The position numbers and the translations under genes are program-made. Below the pieces are notes generated by a model. It was not told the origin of the DNA. It saw only the letters and a program-made list of their open reading frames with translations, and searched no databases. Positions 1 through 7,233 of a stretch of 13,539 nt of DNA are shown one piece after another (the stretch's first letter is position 1; each line of letters begins with the position of its first letter). Origin of the DNA: Alphaproteobacteria bacterium (lineage in GTDB: Bacteria > Pseudomonadota > Alphaproteobacteria > RUG11792); the NCBI GenBank assembly GCA_025998575.1, contig BNWD01000020.1:1-13539 (forward strand), in the 5' to 3' direction.

Positions 1-2
1 AT

Positions 3-185
3 CGAGGAGGCAGAGAGGAGATTTATGTCATGGATAGCGATGGGTCTAATGTCAAAAAAGTCTCACAAGGAACCGGAAAGTATTCCCAGCCAATAGTATC
101 TCCACGAGGGGATCTGATAGCCTGCACGAAACAAGAGAAGGGAAAATTTTATATTGTGGTAACAGCTATTTATAATAACAGTTAA
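3..185 (+). CDS. tolB: TolB C-terminal part, 3'-truncated (also cut by the window start)
   Basis: TolB is the periplasmic beta-propeller of the Tol-Pal system, which links the inner membrane to Pal and supports envelope constriction at division. Frame 3 reads [16 protein letters not shown] and then [12 protein letters not shown], which matches the conserved propeller blade of TolB (usually IYVMDADGSNV and [12 protein letters not shown]). In full-length TolB this segment is followed by roughly 75 more residues. Here the frame ends after [12 protein letters not shown], and the last residues do not look like TolB. The loss begins near base 158, where an IS1-family relic begins on the other strand. 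I see no further TolB sequence before clpX. The gene is therefore 3'-truncated and its product is probably non-functional or impaired. This is inferred, because the 5' part lies outside the window. Confidence 0.8.
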   Translation, partial: RGGREEIYVMDSDGSNVKKVSQGTGKYSQPIVSPRGDLIACTKQEKGKFYIVVTAIYNNS

Positions 186-751
186 GTTTATCAACGAGCA
201 ACATTATGGAAAGTTCTAATACTATTTTTGATTTTGAATAACAATTTGTTTTTCGGTGTAGTCCTGCAAGGTAAGGCTTTAGTATTGGTTTGTAAGATTC
301 CGCTAAACATGTTTCTGATTTGGTAAATATATGTTCTATCGTTTTAGAGATTATTTTCCAGTACTAGTAATTTGCATCACTACATATGGTTTTTATATTC
401 ATATGCCAATTATCTCAAATGCAATAAAACAGAGCTGGTTCTTGTCAACAACAGTCCATATTCTAACTCTATTCTCTTTTTTGAACATAAGTATAAAGCT
501 CATCTATCTCTAAGATTTCGATATTTTCAACTTTTTCTTTTCTTGTTCAAACATCATTTCAAGATTATTAAATCCTCGCTATTCTTCGAAATACGTTTCC
601 TTCAAGGTAAAGAGCAATGGCAAAACTCCTCATCTTTGCTAAATTACAACTCTTACACTTCCATTTCTGTATACAGTTCTTTACTAAACCGTTGATATTG
701 CAATACTTACGCAAATACAAACTCATCTCTAAAGCTATATTATTAATACCC
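158..751 (-). mobile_element. Degenerate IS1-family element with transposase pseudogene (copy A)
   Basis: Read on the minus strand, this stretch holds nearly the whole of an IS1-type transposase, broken by frameshifts and stops. From about base 711 downward one reads KYCNINGLVKN, then QKWKCKSC (zinc-finger-like Cys pairs), then ALYLEGNVFRRIARI (helix-turn-helix region), two stops, and then EIDELYTYV around the first catalytic Asp. After an A-run frameshift come RIWTVVDKNQ and FIAFEI. A further frame running to a stop at 166 gives ICSDANY, TKSETCLAES and HRKTNCYSKSK, the typical IS1 C-terminus. The outer ends are set by eye: base 158 starts GGTAACAGC inside tolB, and the other end lies near 751, 30 bases from the clpX stop. 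This relic explains the stretch between tolB and clpX. Short plus-strand frames across it are antisense shadows. Confidence 0.85.
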
Positions 752-780
752 ACGCAACCGGCTGCAAATACCAAAAAGTC

Positions 781-2016
781 TCAATTTCGAATAATCTCTG
801 GTTTTTTTGTTCCGGTGACGGTGTCTTTGTCGATGATGATTTCAGAGGCGTTTTGCATGCTAGGGATGTCGAACATAGGGTCTAGCAGGAGTTTCTCCAT
901 GATAGATTTCAAGCCGCGAGCACCGGTTTTCTGCTCTATAGCTTGTCTGACGATCGTTTCCATAGCGTCTTCTTGGAAAGTCAAGGATACTCCGTCCATA
1001 TCGAACAAGCTAGTATATTGTTTCAAAATCGAATTCTTAGGTTCTTTTAAGACTCGCATCAAGTCAGCTTCGTTTAACGCATCCAAGCTAACAACAACCT
1101 GCAAACGGCCCACAAACTCAGGGATTAGGCCATATTTCAACAAATCTTCAGTTTCAACAAGATTGAATAACTCGCTAATGTTTCTATCATCAGATTTAGC
1201 GATATCGGCACCAAATCCTATACCAGCCTTCTTTCCGCGAGCCGCTATGATGTTCTCAAGTCCGCAAAATGCACCTCCGCAAACGAACAAGATATTGCTC
1301 GTGTCGATGTTCAAAAATTCCTGCTGAGGATGCTTGCGGCCACCTTGAGGAGGTATCGAGGCAACTGTTCCCTCGATAATTTTCAACAAAGCCTGCTGAA
1401 CGCCCTCGCCAGAAACATCGCGCGTTATCGACACGTTTTCAGATTTTTTCGTTATTTTGTCGAGTTCGTCAATATAAACAATTCCCTTTTCAGCCAAGCT
1501 CACATCGTAATCAGCCGCCTGGAGCAATTTCAGGATTATATTCTCAACATCCTCTCCAACGTAGCCGGCTTCAGTCAGCGAAGTAGCGTCCGCAATAGTG
1601 AACGGAACTTTCAGTGAAGCTGCCAAAGTCTGAGCGAGCAACGTTTTGCCAGAACCAGTTGGCCCAATCAACAGCACGTTTGATTTCGCTATTTTAACAT
1701 CAGGATACTTATCTGATTGGCAATTGAGCCGTTTATAATGGTTATAAACTGCCACAGAAAGCACCTTTTTCGCGCGTTCCTGTCCAATCACATGTTCACT
1801 CAGTTTCGCATAGATCTCGGAAGGAGTCAGAAACTCGCCTGTGTGAGTTTTAATCGCATCAGCATCCTCCTTCTTCATAACCTCAAAACACAGCGAAATG
1901 CACTCGCTGCAAATAAAAGCCGTTTTTCCAGCTATCATTTTCTTTACTTCATTTTGAGGTTTCCCGCAAAAAGAGCAGTATATCACTTCATTATTTTTAC
2001 TAGCGTTAGCAGCCAT
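781..2016 (-). CDS. clpX: ATP-dependent Clp protease ATP-binding subunit ClpX
   Basis: This is the AAA+ unfoldase that recognises tagged substrates, unfolds them and feeds them into ClpP in the cytoplasm. At 411 residues it has normal family length. Visible elements in order are an N-terminal C4 zinc finger (Cys14, Cys17, Cys36, Cys39), Walker A GPTGSGKT at 118-125, pore loop GYVGED at 151-156, Walker B VYIDELDK at 180-187, the RKH loop at 227-229, the IGF loop that docks on ClpP at 266-268, the arginine-finger segment LIPEFVGR at 297-304 and sensor 2 GARGLK at 365-370. The start ATG lies after a weak TTAGGT ribosome site. It follows clpP by 66 bases on the same strand, so the two are probably co-transcribed. 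All key residues are present and the gene appears intact, even though the IS1 relic ends 30 bases from its stop codon. Confidence 0.98.
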   Translation of the reverse strand: MAANASKNNEVIYCSFCGKPQNEVKKMIAGKTAFICSECISLCFEVMKKEDADAIKTHTGEFLTPSEIYAKLSEHVIGQERAKKVLSVAVYNHYKRLNCQSDKYPDVKIAKSNVLLIGPTGSGKTLLAQTLAASLKVPFTIADATSLTEAGYVGEDVENIILKLLQAADYDVSLAEKGIVYIDELDKITKKSENVSITRDVSGEGVQQALLKIIEGTVASIPPQGGRKHPQQEFLNIDTSNILFVCGGAFCGLENIIAARGKKAGIGFGADIAKSDDRNISELFNLVETEDLLKYGLIPEFVGRLQVVVSLDALNEADLMRVLKEPKNSILKQYTSLFDMDGVSLTFQEDAMETIVRQAIEQKTGARGLKSIMEKLLLDPMFDIPSMQNASEIIIDKDTVTGTKKPEIIRN

Positions 2017-2082
2017 ACCTAAAATCCAATAACAAAACCTTCCGTTTCCCTATGATTATGTCAAAAAAAAATAAAAAAACCA

Positions 2083-2685
2083 TTAACAATCGCGAGTTTC
2101 AATTACTTTATCGCACAATCCGAATTCAACAGCTTCAGAAGCCGACATGAAATTGTCGCGTTCCAACGCAGTCTTGACAACCTCAACCGCCTGGCCAGTC
2201 TTTTTCGAATAGATATCATAGAGACTTTCTCTCATTTTCAAAATTTCCTTTGCTTGAATCTCAATATCAGTCGCCTGTCCTCGAGCACCTCCTGACGGTT
2301 GATGAATCATAACTCTGGCATTTGGCAAAACAAACCTCTTTCCAGCGGCTCCACAACATAATAACAAAGAGCCTGCCGAACAAGCCTGCCCAATGCACAA
2401 AGTCGAAACATCACACTTTATATATTGCATCGTATCCATCATGGCGAACCCAGCAGTTGCAACCCCTCCTGGCGAATTTATATACATGCAGATATCTTTT
2501 TTAGCGTCTTCCGCCTCCAAAAACAACAATTGCGCGCAAATGATAGAGGCCACATCGTCGTTAATTTCGCCTGTCAGAAAAATAATACGCTCCTTCAAAA
2601 GCCTCGAATATATGTCATAAGATCTCTCCCCGCGACTAGTCTGCTCAACAACAACAGGAACATAAGTAGATAATTTATTAGGCAT
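2083..2685 (-). CDS. clpP: ATP-dependent Clp protease proteolytic subunit ClpP
   Basis: This is the serine peptidase that forms the double heptameric barrel degraded by way of ClpX. At 200 residues it has the usual length. The catalytic triad is Ser103 (in GQACSAGS), His128 (in VMIHQP) and Asp177 (in ERDNF), with the same spacings as in E. coli ClpP (25 and 49 residues). Other conserved parts are YINSPGG near 68-74 and GQATDIEI near 136-143. The ATG is preceded by a strong ribosome site, AGAGGAAG, a base or so before it. A promoter-like site lies about 45-75 bases upstream. The trigger-factor gene that often precedes clpP is not here; a divergent secreted-protein gene lies upstream instead. 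Confidence 0.98.
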   Translation of the reverse strand: MPNKLSTYVPVVVEQTSRGERSYDIYSRLLKERIIFLTGEINDDVASIICAQLLFLEAEDAKKDICMYINSPGGVATAGFAMMDTMQYIKCDVSTLCIGQACSAGSLLLCCGAAGKRFVLPNARVMIHQPSGGARGQATDIEIQAKEILKMRESLYDIYSKKTGQAVEVVKTALERDNFMSASEAVEFGLCDKVIETRDC

Positions 2686-2729
2686 ACTTCCTCTGTATCT
2701 TAATTTTTTTCATCAATATCATACCTCAC

Positions 2730-2759
2730 ATTATACATGATTTCAGCCCGACTCCGCAA
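2730..2759 (-). promoter_or_regulatory. Putative sigma70-type promoter of clpP-clpX
   Basis: On the minus strand a perfect -10 box TATAAT (2735-2730) follows a partial -35 box TTGCGG (2759-2754) at 18 bases. Transcription would start near 2724, giving a leader of about 39 bases before the clpP ATG. I see no sigma32-type -35 element, although clpP is heat-regulated in many proteobacteria. The assignment rests on motif and position only. Confidence 0.5.
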
Positions 2760-2837
2760 CAATCGCTAACCATAAATAACGCTGAACGATCCATGCATTG
2801 AGAATAATAAAAACTTAAGTATTAGCGAAAATAGTTA

Positions 2838-2866
2838 TTGCGTTTTGCGAAGCTATATATTATACT
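2838..2866 (+). promoter_or_regulatory. Putative promoter of the secreted-protein gene at 2906
   Basis: A partial -35 box TTGCGT (2838-2843) and a good -10 box TATACT (2861-2866) are separated by 17 bases. They lie 40 bases upstream of the ATG at 2906, which has a GAGGGA ribosome site at 2891-2896. Together with the clpP promoter-like site, this 220-base gap looks like a divergent promoter region. Confidence 0.45.
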
Positions 2867-2905
2867 GCACGAGTGTTTTAACTTTTCATAGAGGGACTTT
2901 TTTAT

Positions 2906-3715
2906 ATGAAGAAGATTTTGTTAAGTGCGATTGCTTGTTTAGGCTTTGCACAAAAAATAACTGCATGTAATCTAATTTCGGATGATAAAGAATTTTGGCA
3001 GTTGGATAGCCTAAAAGAATTGTTTGTTCCTACTGGTGTAATAGCTGATTTCACTCTAAATAATAAATACTTACGTGATGAAAAATCGCTTCATCCATTT
3101 AATCCGTTCACTTCTTCTCTATTCGAAGCAAAAGTGAGCGCCTTGTGGATTTCATTTGTTCACCCATATAAAAGCTCTAGAGACATTCGTTCCACTTCGT
3201 TATTTAATTTTGAACATAATTTCCAACTAGACCATGGGAAATGTGAAAACGCTGCCTTGGTAGGAAACGTTTTGCATGCGTTTGCCAGTCTGTTTGAAGG
3301 AACGTGCAAATGGTGGAGACTGCCCGGCCTGATAAGGAAAGTACATAAACGCCCCTACATTATTCTTTCCGATAAACTTGTTTATTCGCCGTTATTTACA
3401 TTGCTTTTTCGCATTGACTACTCAGAAAAAAACTCAGCAAAATGCCAAGAGTTCGTGACAGGTCTTTTTGTTAATTTTCTCAATGTGATAAACTCTATGT
3501 ATTCAGCAAATCCATGCATACAAAATACGAAGTCTCAAGTTATAGCGCTTCGTGACGAATTATCTGGTAATCCTATGAAGAAAAAACCGGGCTTAGTCGA
3601 AATTTTCCTTGATGACGGGCTTCCTCTAAATGACGATGAAAAATCATCTCTTGAAAAATTAATTGCTACGTTGACGTCATGGACATCCGTTCTTCCCGCA
3701 CATTTGAATTGGTGA
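2906..3715 (+). CDS. Secreted protein of unknown function
   Basis: I do not recognise this 269-residue protein. The N-terminus is a clear signal peptide (MKKILLSAIACLGFAQ, hydrophobic core about residues 4-15). Cleavage is likely around residue 20, just before Cys21 in KITAC. That Cys could be a weak lipobox, but the pattern is not canonical. The mature part is mixed polar and aromatic, with Cys residues at several places (for example CENAALVG, GTCKWWRLPG, AKCQEF, NPCIQNTKSQ) that could form disulfides in the periplasm. No transmembrane helix, repeat or enzyme motif is obvious. The ATG has a GAGGGA ribosome site nine bases upstream. Two broken genes follow on the same strand, the first with a very similar signal-peptide start, so this may be the surviving member of a local family. 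A role in host interaction is possible but is only inference. Confidence 0.75.
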   Translation: MKKILLSAIACLGFAQKITACNLISDDKEFWQLDSLKELFVPTGVIADFTLNNKYLRDEKSLHPFNPFTSSLFEAKVSALWISFVHPYKSSRDIRSTSLFNFEHNFQLDHGKCENAALVGNVLHAFASLFEGTCKWWRLPGLIRKVHKRPYIILSDKLVYSPLFTLLFRIDYSEKNSAKCQEFVTGLFVNFLNVINSMYSANPCIQNTKSQVIALRDELSGNPMKKKPGLVEIFLDDGLPLNDDEKSSLEKLIATLTSWTSVLPAHLNW

Positions 3716-3731
3716 CGAACAGTTAAATATT

Positions 3732-3766
3732 CTCAAAATAAATGTGACAATGCTATTTTATTTGAG
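3732..3766 (+). other. AT-rich imperfect stem-loop after the secreted-protein gene
   Basis: CTCAAAATAAA (3732-3742) pairs with TTTTATTTGAG (3756-3766) over ten pairs with one bulged A and a 13-base loop. It lies 17 bases after the stop of the gene at 2906-3715. There is no T-run on the 3' side, so it is not a standard intrinsic terminator. It could be a weak 3' end structure or chance in AT-rich DNA. Confidence 0.3.
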
Positions 3767-3814
3767 GTATATTAAGAAAGCAGCGTTAATTATAGTTTTA
3801 CAAGAGTTTTGGTT

Positions 3815-4087
3815 ATGAAAAAGTCTTTGCTAAGCGCTGCCGCTGTGTTTATTGACCATTGCTGACACGGTATGACTGAACAGAGATTGGACACGTTGGC
3901 TAAATGTTACGCTATGACGAGAGGGATTCACTCTGCATTAGAGGAAGCTGTGAAAAGCTATGATAACCGTTTGAAGAAAGAACCGCTTACGTTTGGACAG
4001 TATTTCGTCTGCTGCATTAGGAAGCTACCTGACAATTTAGCAAACAATAAAAAGCTTGCTGATGAATTGTTTAGCAAAGCCGCTTAA
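3815..4087 (+). pseudogene. Broken gene for a small secreted protein
   Basis: The frame starts with MKKSLLSAAAVF, nearly the same start as the signal peptide of the protein at 2906 (MKKILLSAIA). It is interrupted by an in-frame TGA at 3863-3865, and then runs open from 3866 to a TAA at 4085-4087. An alternative reading is a one-base shift after codon 12, which would extend the hydrophobic stretch as LTIADTV. Either way the signal peptide is now separated from the rest. The downstream part (MTEQRLDTLAKCYAM and so on) is hydrophilic and helical-looking, about 71 residues, and contains a Cys pair in YFVCCIRKLP. An internal restart at ATG 3872 would give a cytosolic remnant without an obvious ribosome site. 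I do not recognise the family. Confidence 0.6.
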
Positions 4088-4125
4088 ATGGATATAAGTA
4101 ATGATATTCTGCATTTGCTAAGATT

Positions 4126-4460
4126 ATGGATAAGCAAAAACATTCTAACAAGCAATATTTTTTGCAGGAATGCTACAGAAGAGCGATAAGCGAAAGTACG
4201 AAGTATAGTAAACGCGCAGATGAACAAATATATGCTAGAATGCGCTCTAAATTAAAATTCCACTAGAAAGCAGCTCATGATGAAGAGCGCGCACTACTTA
4301 AACAGGACATTCAAGACCTCCCTTACTTTACTCAGCTGTTCGAATTCGCTTTATTTCCGTTACATTATGTAATCGTGATAATATTAAACATTGCTTAGAA
4401 TCTGCATTTATAGTGCAGAAAAATGATGATTATGCTTTGAAACAGTGGGAAAAGAAATAA
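4126..4460 (+). pseudogene. Broken gene of unknown function with one stop and one frameshift
   Basis: From ATG 4126 the frame reads MDKQKHSNKQYFLQECYRRA, runs to an internal TAG at 4264-4266, then continues as KAAHDEERALLKQDIQDLPY. Near 4370 the protein-like signal moves to another frame, giving NRDNIKHCLESAF and ending in ALKQWEKK at a TAA (4458-4460). Repairing one stop and one indel would give about 111 residues, rich in charged residues and probably helical. No signal peptide is visible. It follows the broken gene at 3815-4087 by 38 bases. The 229 bases from 4461 to the tRNA promoter show no further gene. I do not recognise the family. Confidence 0.5.
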
Positions 4461-4689
4461 CCGTTCCTCTATTACAGAACAATGAAACATTGCTGAAGCC
4501 ATATATTTTGTTAAAATTGTTTCTAATATATATTATTTATCATTCACAATATCACTTAAGTCTACGTGTTAAGAAGATAAAACAAGTCAATTTTACATTC
4601 GATCAAGCATTATAAGCAATAGTTAGCTTTGCTTCTATATTCTATATAAAATTCGCATAAACTAAGCCAATAAAATTGCTAATATCCAC

Positions 4690-4718
4690 TTGAACTCCGT
4701 CATAGACTTATATATAAT
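4690..4718 (+). promoter_or_regulatory. Strong sigma70-type promoter for tRNA-Cys and accA
   Basis: The -35 box TTGAAC (4690-4695) and the perfect -10 box TATAAT (4713-4718) are exactly 17 bases apart. The expected transcription start near 4725 lies about 19 bases before the first base of tRNA-Cys. It is the best promoter match that I see in the window. Confidence 0.75.
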
Positions 4719-4743
4719 TAATGAGGTGTGGTTTTCCGAATCT

Positions 4744-4817
4744 GGCCAAGTGGCAGAATGGCTATGCAGAGGATTGCAAATCCTTGTATGTCGGTTCAAT
4801 TCCGGCCTTGGCCTCCA
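4744..4817 (+). tRNA. tRNA-Cys (anticodon GCA), CCA encoded
   Basis: A full cloverleaf can be drawn. The acceptor arm pairs GGCCAAG (4744-4750) with CTTGGCC (4807-4813). The anticodon loop is TTGCAAA with anticodon GCA at 4776-4778. The T arm pairs GTCGG (4790-4794) with CCGGC (4802-4806) around the loop TTCAATT. The discriminator base is T (4814), which is the known identity element for cysteinyl-tRNA synthetase, followed by an encoded CCA (4815-4817). A strong promoter lies upstream, and accA starts 18 bases downstream. Confidence 0.97.
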
Positions 4818-4835
4818 AATTTTTGATAGGTGGAG

Positions 4836-5792
4836 ATGGTTTTGGATTTTGAAAGCCAGGTGCTTGATATTGAGAAAAAGATAAAGGATTTGCGCAATGC
4901 GTCAAAGATTGGCGATGTTGATGTAGCGGCCGAAATTTCGAAGATGCAGGTAAAAGTCGATAAAATTTTAAAGCAAATTTATCAGAAATTAACTCCTTGG
5001 CAGAAAGTTCAAGTTGCTCGGCATCCAGACAGGCCGAAGTTTCTCGATCACTTGCGCCATGCCTTCTCCAATTTTGTTGAACTATCTGGTGATAGGTTGT
5101 TTGCTAATGATTCGGCTATCATTGGCGGATTTGCTCGTATTGATGACATCAATTGCGTTGTGATTGGCCAGGAAAAGGGCCACGACACTGAATCTAGATT
5201 GGAGCACAATTTCGGAATGCCAAAGCCAGAAGGGTATCGCAAAGCCCGTAGATTGTTTGAGTTGGCGCAGAGGTTTTCACTTCCGATTGTGACGTTCATA
5301 GACACGTCTGGGGCCTATCCAGGTCTCGAATCAGAGGAACGAGGCCAGGCTGAGGCGATCGCCAAATGCATGGAGTCGAGTTTTAGTATAACCGTTCCGT
5401 TCGTGAGCATCGTGATCGGCGAAGGCGGCTCTGGCGGCGCGATAGCGCTCGCCACTGCGGACTACGTCTTGATGATGGAGCACGCGGTCTATTCCGTGAT
5501 TTCTCCTGAGGGCTGCGCGTCGATTCTGTGGAAAGATGACAAAAAAGCCGCGATAGCCGCGGAGTCCCAGAAACTGACCGCAGACGATTTGTTTTCAATG
5601 AAAATCATCGATCATATTATTAAAGAGCCAATAGGCGGCGCACACAGAGACAAAGACGTGGCACTGAAGAACGTCAAGACTTCTGTGCTAAAATACCTTC
5701 ACCTCTCCATCGAAAAAACTACAAATAGAGCAACTTCCAGACGAAACAAATTCTCGAATATCGGTGACAAATTCGTTGTGAATAACATATAA
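4836..5792 (+). CDS. accA: Acetyl-CoA carboxylase carboxyltransferase subunit alpha
   Basis: AccA pairs with AccD to move the carboxyl group from biotin to acetyl-CoA, giving malonyl-CoA, the first committed step of fatty-acid synthesis. The product is 318 residues, close to the 319 of E. coli. It has the N-terminal helical segment LDFESQVLDIEKKIKDLR, ARHPDRP at 61-67, GDRLFANDSAIIGG at 85-98, DTSGAYPG at 156-163 and the oxyanion-type glycine motif GEGGSGGA at 195-202, followed by SPEGCASILWKD. I chose ATG 4836 over GTG 4830 because the AGGTGGAG ribosome site lies just before it and the family normally starts at this point. The tail after residue 290 is basic and polar, ending in NNI. With no terminator seen between it and tRNA-Cys, a shared transcript is likely. 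No clear terminator follows the gene. Confidence 0.97.
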   Translation: MVLDFESQVLDIEKKIKDLRNASKIGDVDVAAEISKMQVKVDKILKQIYQKLTPWQKVQVARHPDRPKFLDHLRHAFSNFVELSGDRLFANDSAIIGGFARIDDINCVVIGQEKGHDTESRLEHNFGMPKPEGYRKARRLFELAQRFSLPIVTFIDTSGAYPGLESEERGQAEAIAKCMESSFSITVPFVSIVIGEGGSGGAIALATADYVLMMEHAVYSVISPEGCASILWKDDKKAAIAAESQKLTADDLFSMKIIDHIIKEPIGGAHRDKDVALKNVKTSVLKYLHLSIEKTTNRATSRRNKFSNIGDKFVVNNI

Positions 5793-5857
5793 AAATATTT
5801 ATCTGTCAATACAATCTCAAAACTCAATATGTTTACAAAATAGCTACGAATTTATGA

Positions 5858-6059
5858 CTAACGAGTTTTTTCTCTAAGTATGCGAAGCAGCGTTCTTAAA
5901 TAATTTCCATAACCATGATGAGTATTTCCTTGAAGTTCTAAATTATGAATACCTATATTTATCTCGTTGCTCTTGAATATAACAGCTCACAATCGCTACG
6001 CTAAGTGACAGCGATCTTCGCTCAGTTATGATAAAATTAGAGCGGCCCTTTCTGCGCAT
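5858..6059 (-). pseudogene. Unidentified decayed reading frame
   Basis: On the minus strand a frame from ATG 6059 reads MRRKGRSNFIITERRSLSL and stops after 39 codons. An overlapping frame then gives INIGIHNLELQGNTHHGYGN and ends in RTLLRILREKTR at a TAG (5860-5858). The composition is protein-like, with paired His and Gly-rich residues in one and a basic helix at the end of the other. This suggests the C-terminal part of a real gene split by a frameshift near 5960. I do not recognise the family. Confidence 0.3.
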
Positions 6060-6513
6060 AAGAGTTTTATCTATACATCTTTATTTATTGGCAATTTCCA
6101 TTGACTCAATAAATGTATTAATTAGCAAATTGAGCTTCAAATTTTCTTATTCATTGATTAGTCGCAATCATTGATGAATGTGTAGATCATATGTTGGAAA
6201 ATGTTTTAATTTTACAATTAAAGTTTGCATTTGAAATATGCTAAGCGAAATCTGTTCGTTTAATATATTGCTATACATCCCAAAGCATTTTGGCGTGAAA
6301 ACAATATACTCTGATGCAAGCAGAAACCCGCTTAGATGAATTAATAATATGTATTAGTAATTATTTCTTGCATCTTTAGAAAGGAACTCAAGTTATCTAT
6401 TGTTTATTCGATTGGCTTCTTTTGATACGCTTTGCGTTTCTCAAGCAGTTTCGCTACAATGCCATCCACACAACTAAAAACGTGACATTGTGTATTTGTA
6501 AACAAAGCTAAAT
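6060..6513. other. Gene-free AT-rich stretch
   Basis: I see no supportable gene here. The only structure is a six-pair stem (ACACAA at 6468-6473 with TTGTGT at 6488-6493) just past the end of the IS5-like relic, which might belong to that element's terminus. A short minus-strand frame near 6405-6470 (VAKLLEKRKAYQKKPIE) looks protein-like but is too short to call. Confidence 0.4.
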
Positions 6514-6706
6514 TTAATGAGTAGTGATAGCGACGAAGTGCATAAAGGTAGCTTCGAGTTTATCGAATCGTATAAAAATTACGCGTTTGTCTTAATTTTG
6601 GCTTTTTTTGGAAAAAGTTCTCTATTTTGAGTCCTATATATTTGTTCGGAATTTCCTGGTAGCTCTCGTTTATATTTAAAAAGGCTCTAAATTTTGTTTG
6701 AATTGC
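6514..6706 (-). mobile_element. IS5/IS4-like transposase remnant (C-terminal part)
   Basis: The minus strand reads NKYIGLKIENFFQK, then KLRQTRNFY, then after a one-base shift RFDKLEATFMHFVAITTH and a TAA at 6516-6514. This is the typical end of IS5-family DDE transposases, whose usual form is KIENFFQKLKxxRRIATRYDKLxxxFxAF. The Glu in IENFF is the last residue of the DDE catalytic triad. Upstream, a frame with SNKI and KYKREL near 6706-6665 resembles the SNRK...KELY stretch of the family. The catalytic N-terminal half is not visible, so the element is dead. Confidence 0.7.
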
Positions 6707-6769
6707 ACACTTTATAAACAACAAACTTTGTATTCATACTGTTATACTCAATCTATGATTACCTCTTTT

Positions 6770-7033
6770 TTAGAATTTCGAGTAGCGTCCTATGAAGCTT
6801 AATATTGATTCTGCATATTCTTTGCATAGCTCTTTGAGCTCATTTGACGTTTCTGTTCAATGTCCTTTAGCATTATAGAGCAATGAAATTTCGTCAAAGT
6901 TTTCAGATACTTTTAGCCAACAAACTATTATGCGCTTTCCTCGTACAGTAGTTTGAATCCATATAACTATACAGAACTCTACGAACTTTTTTTGTTTTAA
7001 AACAGTCAAAAAAATCCAGAAAAATAGTTCTCG
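6770..7033 (-). pseudogene. Unidentified decayed reading frame with one internal stop
   Basis: The minus strand is open for 87 codons from 7033 to a TAA at 6772-6770, apart from a single TGA at 6859-6857. It reads RELFFWIFLTVLKQKKF, then GKRIIVCWLKVSENFDEISL, and after the stop TETSNELKELCKEYAESILS. The GKRII...WLKVSENFD and ELKELCKEY pieces are loosely like the integrase-core region of IS3-type transposases, but the match is too weak to name it. The 200 bases from 7034 to the next gene show nothing clear except a weak TATGCT -10-like box near 7195. Confidence 0.3.
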
Positions 7034-7233
7034 CTATCTTTTAAATATAGCGCATAGATTATGCAAAGTTCATATTTTTTTGTATCCACCATTCAATCCG
7101 AAATTAAAGGCACTATTTTTCAATATATTTCTCAAATTCACTTTAATTTCAGCAAATAAGCTATTACGTTAATTAATTGTTAACTATTCTTTGCTATGCT
7201 TTATTTTAGTTGGGTGGATTATCGGAAGATTTT

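Noticed and set aside
331..695. Short plus-strand open frames between tolB and clpX
   Set aside because: They lie antisense to readable IS1 transposase remnants on the minus strand and have no ribosome site or family likeness.
3863..3865. In-frame TGA that could be recoded as Trp or selenocysteine
   Set aside because: The intact genes in this window use TGA as a real stop (der, dciA, murB), no SECIS-like hairpin follows, and a nearby gene carries a TAG and a frameshift, so simple decay is the better explanation.
4690..4884. Open frame of 64 codons running through tRNA-Cys
   Set aside because: It covers the promoter and a clear cloverleaf tRNA, and it overlaps the start of accA in another frame.
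6003..6029. Hairpin around AGCGATCTTCGCT as a terminator or attachment site
   Set aside because: The inner stem has only five pairs, the outer part has mismatches and no T-run follows; no gene ends nearby on either strand.
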